From NCBI GenBank assembly GCA_034509735.1, contig JACGWO010000005.1, positions 28,860,479 to 28,924,478 of the forward strand: a stretch of DNA of 64,000 nucleotides, written 5' to 3'. This document shows positions 36,414-47,671 of this stretch, in pieces. The translations under genes were made by a program, and so were the position numbers. The DNA is from Sesamum alatum. Taxonomy: Eukaryota; Streptophyta; Magnoliopsida; Lamiales; Pedaliaceae. The notes below the pieces were generated by a model, which saw only the letters and a program-made list of their open reading frames with translations, did no database searches and was not told the origin of the DNA. The first letter of the stretch is position 1. Every line of letters begins with the position of its first letter.

Positions 36414-37156
36414 CTAAAAATCAGACGAAGAAGAAGATCCAGAGCTGTCAGCATTGTTGAGAATGGCCGTTGCAGTGACAGGGGCATTCTCATTGGCACG
36501 TGGTGGAGGAGGATCAACCCATCCCTCTGCCGGGGCTGGCACATTAAGATCAAAATGGTCAGCGTCAATCACATCATTGCGCTCATCATTGTCTCGATCA
36601 ATGAGGATGCAGAGTTCTTCCCACAATTCCTCAGCGGCGTTAACGTAACACCTTGCGTGCTTATTTTGCTTCACAATATGGAAGATTTCACTGTATGTCA
36701 GGAAATGTTCGGAGTAATAATAGAGATTAAGCAGAGACCATAAGAATATGCATATTTTACCCTGACAAGTGTGCGCCACAGTTGATTCGGCGCCGTGACA
36801 AACCCTAGTCTAGGGTTCCATATCACGCCTTCTCTGCTGATAACCCAACTGAACAACTCGTAACGCTCACGCAGCCGCGCCACACGTGTTTGAGCCCACT
36901 CGTATGTGACCTTTGTTCCATACTTCTTGTTCAAGTCATACAGTGCACACATGACGGCATGGATGTTGGGTCGATCCGGACGGAACATGCCTGACCTTGC
37001 ATGTCCCGTGAGAGAGTCCACAAACGTTTTCTCCATATCTTTAGTCCACTTTGGAAAGTAGAACTGTTGGCGTTGATAAAAATACCCAGCGGGCCACATG
37101 ACGGCAGAGTGGAGGTTGTGCAAAAAAGGTAAGACACGATATAAGTTGCTTGGCAA
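36414..37156 (-). CDS. Myb/SANT-like DNA-binding protein 1 of the PIF element
   Basis: Two exons on the minus strand, 37156-36761 and 36668-36414, joined across a 92-bp GT-AG intron (GTAAAATATG...GTGAAG) in phase 0, giving about 216 residues. The N-terminal half is a plant Myb/SANT-like domain: WTKDMEKTFVDSL, then ALYDLNKKYG, then WAQTRVARLRERYELF and a VIWNPRLG segment. The C-terminus is acidic and Pro/Ser-rich, ending SSSSSDF. PIF/Harbinger elements use such a protein to bind subterminal DNA and bring transposase to the ends. The acceptor was chosen because the stronger-looking CAG site would put a stop in frame. Start could also be an internal Met. Looks intact. Confidence 0.75.
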
Positions 37157-38417
37157 ATTCAGAATGTCATGGTCGGGCTATTTATAGACAAACCCTAGAC
37201 TTGGAAGGAGTCGCCCACACCTGAACGCTGCTTGTACGTGCGGTACAGTAAACATGCACACAGCTGTTCCGAGGACGAACCCTAGTTCAATGCATTTAAG
37301 GCAACTTCACCTTAAAATATCTTTTAGTGCACATAAACTGCAGGTGGTGTTGGTAGGTGTTGTGTCTTAAATTTGAAGAAATACTAGAGCTGATATATCC
37401 GGATACGGAATGAAGACAAAGGAATACTCAGGAATTTTTTATAGACATGAAGATCATCAGATCCATATTGTCTACGTGTACAAGGAAGCCTGCAGGTGAT
37501 GTTCATAACCATAAATGAACAGACATAATGGTTGGTGAGTGTATTTATCATGAAGATATGTTGTTCTAAAGTCCATTTACTTTGCTAGATATAGACGTCC
37601 GCTCAAGCATCTACAACCAAATAAATGCATCAAGATTTTACTTCGTATTGTGTGAGGGTGAAGATTTGGTGTAACTTCACCATTAATACTCCCAACTACT
37701 CCATTTATGATATGCTGCTGTAGATTGTGGCTTTACACCATATACAGAAAATTACTTCACCCACATGCAGGGGATATAGCATTTATTGGGGCGAATGAAT
37801 GTGAGGAATTTCGAGTTTTATACGCACGATGGGTATGGACAACAATCATAAGTGCAAATTTACATTACGTTGGAAGATGTTCTGGTTTGGAGATAGCGAT
37901 TTGCTGTTTATGGAGGAAGTATATCCGGAAACGAAATGTACGGGCTATATGGACTAATTTATTGTAACACGGTAACCTTTCTAAAAACCCCTAGACATAT
38001 GACTTTCTGAGGCATATTTGTGTGATTCCGTTTATTCCGTCGTTTAAATTAACGTAAATGGTGCAGTTTAAAAACGATGGTTACTCCCTTAAACTGGTCG
38101 TTTAAATTATCCGAAATGGTGCATGTTAAATGGAATCGATAAATGTGAAATTTACTGAACACACGGTAAATAAGGAGCATTTGTTTTACGAGTTGGATTG
38201 GAGGGTTTTGTTTCTCAGTTCGTGTTTACTCCCTTCTTTTACAACAACGTGTGTAGGTTTAGACGGCATACGACTTTTGTATGCGCGTTTATGAGAAAGC
38301 GTAACATACTATTATATAATATTCAAAACCAAAATATACTCCCTTCTGGCCAACATACTAGATTGGATACAGCAAGCAAACATAACGTAAGCAAGATACA
38401 TAAAATGACTAGACAGA
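37157..38417. other. PIF interior between the two Myb/SANT genes
   Basis: Contains promoter and 5' sequence of gene 1 and 3' sequence of gene 2. Short open frames (for example 37707-37967) have no recognisable domain. Confidence 0.5.
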
Positions 38418-38985
38418 CTACGAAGACGAAGAATGATCTTGGTCATTGTCAGAAATTTCGACTTCGGTGGCACTAGAGGTTGCGGAATCTTCACCACTGT
38501 CAACGCTATCGGATGATGTATCGTCATCATTTTCAACTTCGCCGAATATTAACTTCAGTGACTCCCATTTAGGCTCCGGTCTCCAACGATACGCGAGGGC
38601 GAACAACTTCTACAAAAAAAGAGAAAATGAAATATAATAAAATATTAGTATGCAAACAATGTGAAATAAGGGGGCAAAGGTTATAGTTAAAGGTTCTTGA
38701 CACTACCCTCCCAATCGAGTCCCATACTTCCCGGTCGGCCCATAGCTGCCTCCAACGACGCATCCAAAATACCCCCTCTTGTCGAATTAGCCACACGAAC
38801 GTTGAGTGTTGTTCTCTTAAGTGGTTGTAATGCTCAACACAATACCTCCATGATAATCGCTTCCCGAAACCAGCATTCACGGCGCGCTGGGCGGCAATGA
38901 GAAAGTTCACAGTTACTCCGTTATATGGTCCATTACCATGGTGTGGCATACTATCCACAAGAGTGTTGATGAAAAGATCATCCAT
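38418..38985 (-). CDS. Myb/SANT-like DNA-binding protein 2 of the PIF element
   Basis: Minus-strand exons 38985-38707 and 38609-38418 join across a 97-bp intron (GTAGTG...TTTGTAG) in phase 0, giving about 156 residues. The protein starts MDDLFINTLVDSM and continues LSWRYCVEHYNHLREQHSTF and GVFWMRRW, a degenerate Myb/SANT-like fold with aromatic core residues. After the splice comes ALAYRWRPEPKWESLKLIFG, which resembles the segment that closes the domain in PIF ORF1 proteins. The tail is Asp/Ser-rich. It is clearly different in sequence from gene 1, so the element holds two such genes. No frameshift is seen. Confidence 0.75.
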
Positions 38986-39284
38986 TTCTCAGTGAAATAT
39001 CGAAGGTAAAAGTATTCTTCTTGTGGAGGACACATATTTGGTAAGCAATCCGAATACACCGTAGGTGAACGGGTGTGGCCAACAATATAGATTTTGCTGT
39101 GTTCGTTTCTTTATAGAGAGTTGGACTGTCAAATTAAATGTTTATTTGGAAGGGTAGGTGAACATTGACTACCTCTGCATGCAGCATTATATATTACACA
39201 CATGCCTTGAATGAAATTGAGCTGCGAATTAAATTACACAAACGGCACTTTATCGGCTTCTACACATACATGAACTGTCCCTTT

Positions 39285-39396
39285 ATCGGCGTTAAAAGAA
39301 ACCACTTTCCACAGCATATACACAGACAACGTGTTTTAGGATCGGCTTTAAAAGAAACCACTTTCCACAGCATATACACAGACAATGTGTTTTAGG
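39285..39396. repeat. Two-copy 56-bp tandem repeat in the PIF element
   Basis: ATCGGC(G/T)TTAAAAG...TTTTAGG occurs at 39285-39340 and again at 39341-39396 with two differences. Confidence 0.95.
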
Positions 39397-39675
39397 AAGT
39401 CATGCCTACAACAGTGACGACAATGTTAGGCTTACAATCTTTATTTATTTTTTTATTACACAGGTTAACAATGTGATAACCCCATAAGGCTAATAGTGTG
39501 ATAAGCCCTACGTACAAGCTTCTTCATAGAACAATGTCAAAACACCTGCTAATTGAAATCCAACAACACAATACCACATGGATTTACGTTTACATACAAA
39601 ACAAGTGACCTACAGTGGGTAGCATATAATTTCGCAGCCGGTAATTTTATAAAAGGATTACATAACCCAAGTTTT

Positions 39676-40226
39676 TCATTTCGTGCATGGTCTCAGTGCG
39701 TACATGGCGGTAAAAATTATAAAGCACGTGAACAATATTGTTGTCAACCGGAGTAAGCGACGACAGCGTCGGACGGATGCATTTAGATCGTTTGCAAGTA
39801 CATTTGCTTTATGCAAGGATGACTCGTAATTATTCAGGCGTCTCAAAAGTCGAGGAATAATTTCTGTTGAGCGACGACACATAGGGGGGTCAATCCATTC
39901 GAAGCAATCACAGTATGACCCCTGAACATTGGATATCATCAAAGGAAGAAAAAGACGTCAATAACGACGCACATGACGTCGAACACGATATACTACAATG
40001 CAAAGTGAAAATTAGGCATGCTCACCAATGCACCAGGACACCCTCGGAAGCGTCGGCCTGGGTTGCGATTTGTCCAGGATGTCCTAACAAAGACTTGCTG
40101 GCCGCATCTACAATTACGAGGCAGTGAGCCATCAAACGAATAGGAGTCGCTCCGGTGAAATGAGCTAGATCCTTGGCTGCCACGGGTGGTCGATCCATCA
40201 GCCCAATTCACATTGTCTTCAGCCAT
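39676..40226 (-). CDS. GRF-type zinc-finger protein with C-terminal membrane segment, carried by the PIF element
   Basis: Exons 40226-40026 and 39921-39676 join across a 104-bp GT-AG intron (GTGAGC...TTCAG) in phase 0, giving about 148 residues. After a Ser-rich start, residues 39-80 form a GRF zinc finger: CRCG, RTSWTNRNPGRRFRGCP, then YCDCFEWIDPPMC, with the intron inside the finger. A helical stretch with LLRRLNNYESSL follows, then a basic patch and a hydrophobic segment (TILFTCFIIFTAMYAL) before the end. This matches the small plant At4g04775-like GRF proteins. GRF fingers in other proteins bind single-stranded DNA; the role here is unknown. The ATG lies about 1.1 kb from the right terminus. 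A decayed relative at 62462 has the same relative position in a second element. Confidence 0.85.
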
Positions 40227-41335
40227 AGGAGGATGGTTTCTAGAAAATGCAAAACATCCAAATATTACTTCGAACTAGCCATCAGGATCAACATCTAATT
40301 TGAACTGAATTTGGTCTGAGATTGTGCAATAAACGTCAGCCTAAAAAACAGGGCTGTATATATTCTGAAATGAGTTATTCAGGAGTATTCACCATTACAT
40401 TGATACACACCAATAAATAAGTCCCACACCAATTTTTCGATTACAATCCCAAATCAGTTTGATCGAGTATGATTAATTTGTAGTTAAAGGTATTACCCAC
40501 AAGATAGGTCAGTTTATATTTATAGATAATACAAATATCCTACATTCTTCAGCCCTCTGTATTATATTTGAAATGCTCACCCATTCGGCATATACTCTCG
40601 TCACAAGGTGTGAACTAATGCAAATCTAGCACAAATTGGAAGATTTTTTTGACAAGGTAAATGTGCATACCAAGATATATTGTTGTAACCACAATCGCAT
40701 TTCAAAGGATTCGCCTATGAGGCCACAAACCGGCTATTAGGAACACGAAATTATTCCAATAACCAATAACAACAACCCTAACATACACCCATCAACCAAG
40801 GACACATTTCTCTGAACTTTAAAAATTACGAATATTGCCGTATCAAAGAGTAGAAAAGCCATACGAGAACCAAAGGAGTAAGTACGTTTACCACTGGACT
40901 CTTGTGGACCAAGGTTTTCCTGTCGGTTCTGCGTTTTTCCGGGTGACGTGTTTCCTTCGTTGTGGCTTGGTCGTCGCAGGACGCGTAACTGTGGGATATA
41001 CGAAGTTGGGGATGTGTTGTGCTCGGAATAAATGGGGATCAGCTGTGCGACGAACAAAGGGGGACAAATTAGGTGATGCTTGCTCTGGAGCACCTCCATC
41101 TGGGTTCATTAGGTGATGCTTCCACTGTAGCAAAGGGGCATATAAGTAAAATGCTTGCTTATCCAATAACCAACAGTGTTTAGTAAACACCAGTTAGTGT
41201 GGATATACATATTATGTCCTACAATTACCAAGGAAAGTAAACAGACTATTCTTTTATCCAATACACGTTTATACAACATTTAGTAGACCCCTACTAGTAT
41301 GGGGGCTAATCCAGTAGGGAATTGTAAACAAGGCC
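40227..41335. other. PIF right subterminal region
   Basis: Promoter-side DNA of the GRF gene and the right terminus. A minus-strand open stretch (41109-40892) rich in Pro and Arg is followed by a plausible donor, but splicing it to the GRF exon gives a stop, so I leave it as possible untranslated leader. Confidence 0.5.
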
Positions 41336-41998
41336 TAATACTATTAATCACAGTCAAACACAACCAGTACGAAAATATAAATTTTTATTACGGTTAATCA
41401 ATATTTGTTATGATTTTTGGTTATGGTCAAAATATTTGCTATGGTTTTCATTATGGCTAAAATATTTGTCATGCTTTTAGTTATGGTTAATGTTTTGACC
41501 TCACTTGCAGAAATAACGATTAATGACTTTTGCAGAGCCGTGATTAATTTATAATCGCCATGGTTGTTGGCCATTATTTTGTAAGAAATATTTCATTTTA
41601 ATTAATTAAAATCTAGATAATTGGTTCATATGGGGATGATCAAAGTATTTTTAAATTGAGTATAAATGTCTTTTTGTATAATTTTTTTATTAAAAAGAAT
41701 AATAGTACGTATGAAACACCTGTCATCATCATGTTAAGGATGCTTTGCACATTTTTTCAAAAATAGAGGGGTAAATTAGAGTTTTTTTTTTTTTATTAAT
41801 TCAACGAGAGCATTTTGCGTAATACATATAGATAGGTCATAACTTACCCAAACTAAAACGAACTAATTATACTAAATCTAAAGATTTCTAGCGAAAATAA
41901 TCATTCATTCTCTTTTTTTTTTTTTTTTTTTTCCAGAGGGAGAGCAAGAGATATATTACGTAGAGATAAAACGAAAACGTTTCAAATCGATAACAGAA

Positions 41999-42119
41999 GT
42001 AGATCCTTTCCGACGTGAAGAAGCAGCACAAACTAGTCTGTGTGCAATGTCGTTAAAGTCGCGGCTAACTTGCACACACACTAGCTTGTGTTGCTTCTTC
42101 ACATCGGAATGAATCTACC
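41999..42119. repeat. 49-bp-arm hairpin, copy 1
   Basis: GTAGATCC...GTGTGCAA (41999-42047) pairs with TTGCACAC...GAATCTACC (42070-42119) around a 22-base loop, with few mismatches. It could be a tiny MITE or an RNA hairpin. Confidence 0.8.
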
Positions 42120-42260
42120 CCCTCTTAACTTAGTGGTTAAGGTTGAGATCCCATGATATCAGACCTCTAAAATCATGGGTGTGAACCCCAACAATGCATG
42201 GAATGATAGTCTACTGCATAGTAGGTATTATTTTTATACTATATTAGTAAGGTGTAGTTT
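42120..42260 (+). repeat. tRNA-like (SINE-type) sequence, copy 1
   Basis: TTAGTGGTTAAGGTTGAG resembles a Pol III A box and GGTGTGAACCCC a B box, 45-50 bases apart as in tRNA-derived SINEs. The copy at 44355-44480 has B box GGTTCGAAATCC. Confidence 0.5.
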
Positions 42261-42756
42261 AGATTTAATTTACGTGATATTGTTGATCAGGGTATGATTG
42301 TCGTAATTGTCTCTGTAAATTATCTCTATTAGATATTAATATTCAACAGGACTAATTGCATTCAATTTACTTCAGCTAATTATATTTATTGTTTTCACTT
42401 CAAAATAATAAAAAAAAAAACAAGAAGAAAACTGAATAGAAAAAAAAAAATGACATTGTTGATCAGAGTATGATCATGGTTTGACAGTCACTTTCAACGA
42501 TAACATAAATATAATATTTATATTTCTTGTGATATTTTTATTATAGCCAAAAATATTCCCTGCGATGTTAACTAAAATCTAGATCATTGATTCATATGGG
42601 GATGATCAAACTATTTTTAAATAGAGTATAAATGTCTTTTTATATAATTTTTTTTATTAAAAAGAATCATAGTACGTGCGAAACACCTCTCATCATGTTA
42701 AGGATACTTTGCACTTTTTTTTAAAAAAATAGAGGGGGTAAATTAGAGTCTTTTTT

Positions 42757-44030
42757 AGGCTAAATTTCAATTTATTCCCTGCGTTTTCGCGAAATAGCTA
42801 AAAATCTCCTTGTATTTTAAAAATAGGTTAAACACCCCCCTCTGTTTTAATAAATTCAGCACAAAACCCTCCTTCCGTTAGAAACTAACGAAAGGTGGTG
42901 TGCACACGCCTGAAATACATTTGGGCATGATTTTTTTTCGTGTTTTGACTTTTTTTTTTTTTTTGTCTGTAATTGAGTAAAATACCCCTGTGTTGTATAT
43001 AAAATTACAATGGTCCAAATAGACTATTTTTGAAGGATTTTTTTGCATTTTCATATATCCTAAAAGTATAAATAATTTTGTTTTTAATATATTTATATTA
43101 AATATTAAAATACAAAAAAATAGAAAAATTACATTATCAAGTTTAATATACTAAATTTTAATTTTCAAATTTTAGTATCTACATGGATATAAATATTAAA
43201 TAATTACAATAATTCAATTTACAAATGAATTTAAATATTTTTATTAATTATACCAAATATATATTGTACCCCATATTTAAGTAAATATTTAATAATTATT
43301 ATAATTATTTAAAATTATTCTTAATTAGCTGAAATATATATTAATAAATATAATTAAATTAATTAAAATGATCTTTTTTTTAAAAAAAATTGGGGCGACG
43401 GCAACCGCCGCCGCCCCAGCAGGTCGCCGTCGCCGTCGCCCTCTTTCTTCTGCGCACGTCACCCAAGCACAGGAGGGCGATGGCGACAAATTTCTTCCGC
43501 GCACAGGAGGGCGACGACGCTCCTTTCTTTTACCTGGGCGACATCGCCATTGCCCAGATCTGACCTGGGCGGCGTCGCCAGATTTGTTGGCGGGGGTGGG
43601 GAAGAGGGGTGGTGAGGGTGTGTGTGTGGGGGGGGGGGGGGGGGTGAGGGAGGGTCTTTTTTTAAGTTTATATATATAAAAATAATTTATTTTTTATAAT
43701 TCTATTTTTTTGTATATAATATAAATTAAATAATTTGCTGAATCCAGACCCTTCATTTTTTTCAGATCTTACGGTTGAGATTTATTGATCTGATCAACGG
43801 TTATTATATAAACAAAGAAGATCCAACGGTTAGTAAAATAAGGAATAATATATAATAAAAAGGGCATAATAGTCATATAATTAAAAAATTAACGCCGTCA
43901 AGTCGATTTAACGGAGTGGGCGATTGGGCTACATTTATAAAACAAAAGGGGGGTTTTAGCCTATTTTTAAAATACGAAGGAATTTTTAACTGAGTTTTTA
44001 AAACATAGAAGCGTTTTAGCAATTAAGCCT
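42757..44030. mobile_element. Long-TIR Mutator-like element with GC-rich core, in duplication copy 2
   Basis: Ends AGGCTAAATTT and AATTAAGCCT start an imperfect inverted repeat of about 80 bp (shared TATTTTAAAAATAGG). The target is a T-run (GTCTTTTTT) that copy 1 shows uninterrupted near 41780. The core at 43390-43660 is GC-rich: repeated GTCGCCGTCGCC, CTGGGCGACATCGCC, then a poly-G/GT tract. The open frame through the core is probably a compositional artefact or an unrecognised captured exon. Confidence 0.8.
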
Positions 44031-44226
44031 TTTTTTATTAATTCAACGGGGGCATTTTGTTTAATACAGATAGATAGGTCATAATTTACCCAAACTAAAG
44101 CGAACTAATTATACAAAATCTAAAGATTTCTAGCGAAAATCTTCATTTTTTTTTTTAAGAGAGGGAGATCAAGAGATGTATTACGTAAAGATAAAACAAA
44201 AATGTTGCAAATCGGTAACAGAAAAG

Positions 44227-44352
44227 GTAGATGGATTCTTCCCGACATGAAGAAACAACACAAGCTAGTCTATGTGCAATGTCGTTAAAGTCACGGCTAA
44301 CTTGCACACAAAGTAGCATGTGTTGCTTCTTCACATCAGGAAGAATCTACCT
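44227..44352. repeat. Hairpin, copy 2
   Basis: GTAGATGGATTCTTCCC...GTGCAA pairs with TTGCACAC...GGAAGAATCTACC. Substitutions relative to copy 1 largely keep the pairing. Confidence 0.8.
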
Positions 44353-44523
44353 CCTCTTAGTCTAGTAGTTAAGGTTGAGGTCCCATGACCTCAAACCTCT
44401 AAGGTCATGGTTCGAAATCCAACAATATATGGAATGATAGTCTACTGCGTGGTAGGTATTGTTTGTATACTGTATTAGTAGGGCTGATATTGTTGACCAG
44501 GGTATGATTGTTGTATCTGTCTC

Positions 44524-45755
44524 GGGAAAATCGCATTTTTCGTCCCATAAAATAGGCCCAGTTTCAATTTAGTCCCATATATTAGACTGGTCTCACATTT
44601 AGTCTCATATATTAAAAAAAATCTCCATGTTGGTCCCAAGTTACTTTTCCGTCAAATACTTAACGGAAATGTCAATTGGCCGTTAAAGGCTGATTTTTTG
44701 GGGGGGGGGAAATATTTTTTTGGGGGGGAATGAAGCTAGGGCTCCTAACTATATGAATCCTTTTATTCAGCTAAAGCAAAAGAAGACCACATTTTAAGTT
44801 TAATTTTTACCTTTACAAATTAAACTTAAAATTTATACCAAATTGATAAATTAAATTAAAATCATGTTTAAAAGATAAATATACTAAAATTCAATTTTCA
44901 AATATAAATTTCTATATCAATATAAAATTTAAAATTTAAAATTTATAGCAAATTGATAAATTAAATTAAAATCATGTTTAAAAGATAAATATACTAAAAT
45001 GTAATTTTCAAATTTAAATATCTATGTCAATATAAAATTTAAAATTTAAAATTTATACCAAATTGATAAATTAAATTAAAATCATGTTTAAAAGATAAAT
45101 ATACTAAATTTCAATTTTCAAATTTAAATATCTATATCAATATAACTACATGAATCCTTTTATTAAGCTAAAGCGAAAGAAGGCCACATGATAAGTTTAA
45201 TTTTTACCTTTATAAAAGGATTCAATATAAATTAAACTTAAAATTTATACCAAATTGATAAATTAAATTAAAATCATGTTTAAAAGATAAATATACTAAA
45301 ATTCAATTTTCAAATTTAAATATCTATATCAATATAAAATTTAAAATTTAAAATTTATACAAAATTGATAAATTAAATTAAAATCATGTTTAAAAGATAA
45401 ATATACTAAAATTCAATTTTCAAATTTAAATATCTATATCAATATAACGACATGAATCCTTTTATTAAGTTAAAGAAAAAGAAGACCACATTTTAAGTTT
45501 AATTTTACCTTTATAAAAGGATTCATGTAGTTAGGAGCCCTAGATTCATTTCCCCCCAAAAAAAACGTTTTTTTCCTCCCAAAACTCAGCTTTTAATGGC
45601 CAATTGATATTTCCGTTAAGTATTTGACGGAAAAGTAACTTGGAACCAACATTGAGATTTTTTTTAATATATGGGACTAAATGTGATACCAGTCTAATAT
45701 ATGGGACTAAATTGAAACTGGGCTTATTTTATGAGACGAAAAATGCGATTTTCCC
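44524..45755. mobile_element. Long-TIR Mutator-like element with internal tandem repeats
   Basis: About 180-bp inverted ends (GGGAAAATCGCATTTTTCGTC and its inverse) are flanked by TATCTGTCTC and TAACTGTCTC. Copy 1 of the duplication shows the empty site at about 42307. The interior is a set of about 115-bp AT-rich repeats, interleaved with TGAATCCTTTTATT segments. No gene. Confidence 0.88.
44820..45450. repeat. Five diverged about 115-bp tandem units
   Basis: Units containing AAATTGATAAATTAAATTAA and ATCATGTTTAAAAG start near 44830, 44940, 45050, 45240 and 45350. Confidence 0.85.
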
Positions 45756-45939
45756 TAACTGTCTCTGTAAATTATCTATATTAGATATTGATATTCAACA
45801 GGACTGATTATAATTAATTATTTCAAACTAATAATATTCATCGCTTTCGCTTGCACGTTTAGCCTATATATTTATAAGCTTACAATTGGGAAATTCCAAA
45901 TAGAAATAAACTAGGAAATAAAGAAAAAAAAATGCAAGC

Positions 45940-46185
45940 AATCCCCTATGATAATTGCAAATGTGCAAATTACTCTTCCTATAAAAATATAGCAATTTAC
46001 CTCCATATGTTTTTTAAAATAAATCAATTCACCTTCCCGTATTTTTCAAAATGAAACAATTTACGTTCCCAATCAGAGAAGTAAATTGTTCCATTCTAAA
46101 GAATACAATAGGTAAATTGCTATCATATTTTTTTTTTATAGGGAGGCAATTTATTTATTTGCAATATAAATTACATTAAACCTAA
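45940..46185. mobile_element. Hairpin MITE family E, copy 2
   Basis: Arms AATTGCAAATGTGCAAATTACT and the reversed GCAATTTATTTATTTGCAAT flank a palindrome near 46075. Same family as 30640-30900. Confidence 0.6.
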
Positions 46186-46230
46186 GAATAAAACTCTACT
46201 CAATATTATAAATATTCCTAGTTAAATATA

Positions 46231-46551
46231 CACAATAGGAAAAAAATCAATATTAGCTACATTTTGAATGATCATGGCTAAAAATCATGGTAAATAACTG
46301 TTATTAACTACGGTTAAATAAAAACCGATGCAAAAACTAGCTTTTCCACCATGAAAAACTTAGTTGCCACGGCTTTTAGTCGTGGTAAAAACATTCTCTA
46401 TGGCTTTTAGCCATGTCAAATATTTTAGCCACCCTCGCAAAAATCACGGCCGACAACCGTTGCGTGACCGAGGTCAATGACTATTTACTACGATTATTTA
46501 GTATTAATTATGATAATTAATCATGGTTAAATGTCATTTTTTTTTGTAGTG
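46231..46551. mobile_element. CACTA-like MITE family D, best-preserved copy
   Basis: Starts CACAATAGGAAAAAAATC and ends TTTTTTTTTGTAGTG. The interior repeats ATCATGG/CCATG motifs in both directions. Confidence 0.6.
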
Positions 46552-47019
46552 ACATTATATATTATTATTCCTATGATCATATTTATTCTCAATCCCCATT
46601 CTCCAACTCGCTTTATTCTCCAATCGCATAATTTGTGATTGGTTTTAATGTTTGACCGATATATTATCTATTTGGTCTCATTTATTAGCACAAAAGCCCA
46701 AATATACAATTAGGACACTTTCTTTTTTTTTTTTCCCCCTCTCCAGCCCGACACGTCAAAAATGATGTTTCTTGAGATCGAAGAGATCAATAAAGCTAAG
46801 TGTTGGATAAAAATTTAGTCTCTTATAATCAATATAAATTCGTAACATATATATATTTTAAAATAATTTATTAATGATTTATTGGGATAATTATGATCTT
46901 TGAGTAGTTGTGATTTGTGGTGGCTGCATGACAGAAAAAAAGGCTATTAGCAATAGCAAGCACTTTGTATTCATTTCGAGATTAATTTTCAATTAGCGAT
47001 TAAAGCACATTTAATTAAG
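46552..47019. other. Intergenic DNA, no gene seen
   Basis: AT-rich, with a T-rich/C-rich run near 46720-46745. Confidence 0.5.
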
Positions 47020-47332
47020 AGATAATTACACGGCTCTCTCTTATAAATTGGTGTAATTACACATACATCCCTTGTGACTTGAAAAATTACATTTAGCACC
47101 CTTAATATTTGTTTCTATCTAACAAATAGACCTCTCCGTAAGTCAAGATTTACCAAATTTACTGATATTAATTGGCACAAAACTTGAATGAAAATTCATA
47201 TTTATCCTCGATTGACTTACTGCAGGTCAAACATATTTTTTTGCCCAAACTATCCTTATAAGGGTAAAAATATATCTCCTCACATGCACTATCGTGTGAA
47301 GATTTATAAAGATAGTTTGGTCAGAAAATATT
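47020..47332. mobile_element. MITE family A, truncated copy
   Basis: The left end AGAGATAATTACAC and interior (GGTGTAATTACACATAC, GGTCAAACATAT, GTCAGAAAATATTT) match family A. The right end is missing. Confidence 0.65.
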
Positions 47333-47671
47333 TAATTAACTTATTTCGAGGTTAATTCCAACTAGCTGAAGGCACATTTAATTAATTAACTTATTTAATT
47401 AACTTATTTCAAGGTTAATCATCATATTAAGTTATTCAATTAAATGAAAAAGAAGAAAAATAAAATAAATAATTCAAAACCAGTAAAATAATAAATGCAT
47501 GAATAATAAATTATTAATAAAATTAATTAAGTAAAGATATGATTATGTGTAGAAGAAACAAATATAGGTAGGGATATTTTAAGCAATCTGTATTTTTTTC
47601 ATCCTTAATAAATAAAGATTAATAGGACTATATAATATTTGTAAAAGTTAAATATTCGTTGCTTTTTTCAC

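Larger units (their letters stand above)
34301..41335. mobile_element. PIF/Harbinger DNA transposon, 7.0 kb, with accessory genes
   Basis: Both ends carry an inverted repeat beginning GGCCTTGTTTACAATTCCC (about 21 bp perfect), flanked by the 3-bp duplication TAA typical of PIF/Harbinger. Inside, left to right: the N-terminal part of a HARBI1-like transposase (+), two spliced Myb/SANT-like genes (-) and a spliced GRF zinc-finger gene (-). The catalytic DDE domain of the transposase is not present, so the copy is probably non-autonomous. Three accessory genes still read as intact. The order and the extra GRF gene differ from the usual two-gene PIF layout. Confidence 0.9.
34234..41585. mobile_element. 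CACTA-like MITE family D split by the PIF/Harbinger insertion
   Basis: CACTACAAAAAAA begins at 34234. Family D interior sequence (TTACGGTTAATCAATATTTG, TATGGTTAATGTTTTGACC) resumes right after 41338 and fades near 41585. The 7-kb transposon is therefore inserted inside a family D MITE. Confidence 0.65.
41609..42568. repeat. Tandem duplication, copy 1 (about 0.9 kb)
   Basis: TAAAATCTAGATAATTGGTTC at 41609 recurs as TAAAATCTAGATCATTGATTC at 42569, and the two run in parallel through the hairpin, SINE-like part and GTCTCTGTAAATTATCT. Copy 1 lacks the two insertions present in copy 2 and so shows both empty sites. Confidence 0.85.
42569..45840. repeat. Tandem duplication, copy 2, with two inserted elements
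   Basis: Parallel to 41609-42400 but expanded by elements at 42757-44030 and 44524-45755. Host sequence resumes in register after each. Confidence 0.85.

Noticed and set aside
40892..41109. Pro/Arg-rich minus-strand open stretch upstream of the GRF gene with a possible donor
   Set aside because: Splicing to the acceptor before the GRF ATG makes a stop codon and no domain is recognisable. At most it is a leader.
42120..42200. A true tRNA gene
   Set aside because: A- and B-box-like motifs are present, but no acceptor stem or cloverleaf pairing could be drawn; SINE-like is the better reading.
43368..43679. Arg/Gly/Pro-rich open frame in a GC-rich island
   Set aside because: Composition-driven frame ending in poly-G; no domain, and the similar island at 19455 has no matching frame.
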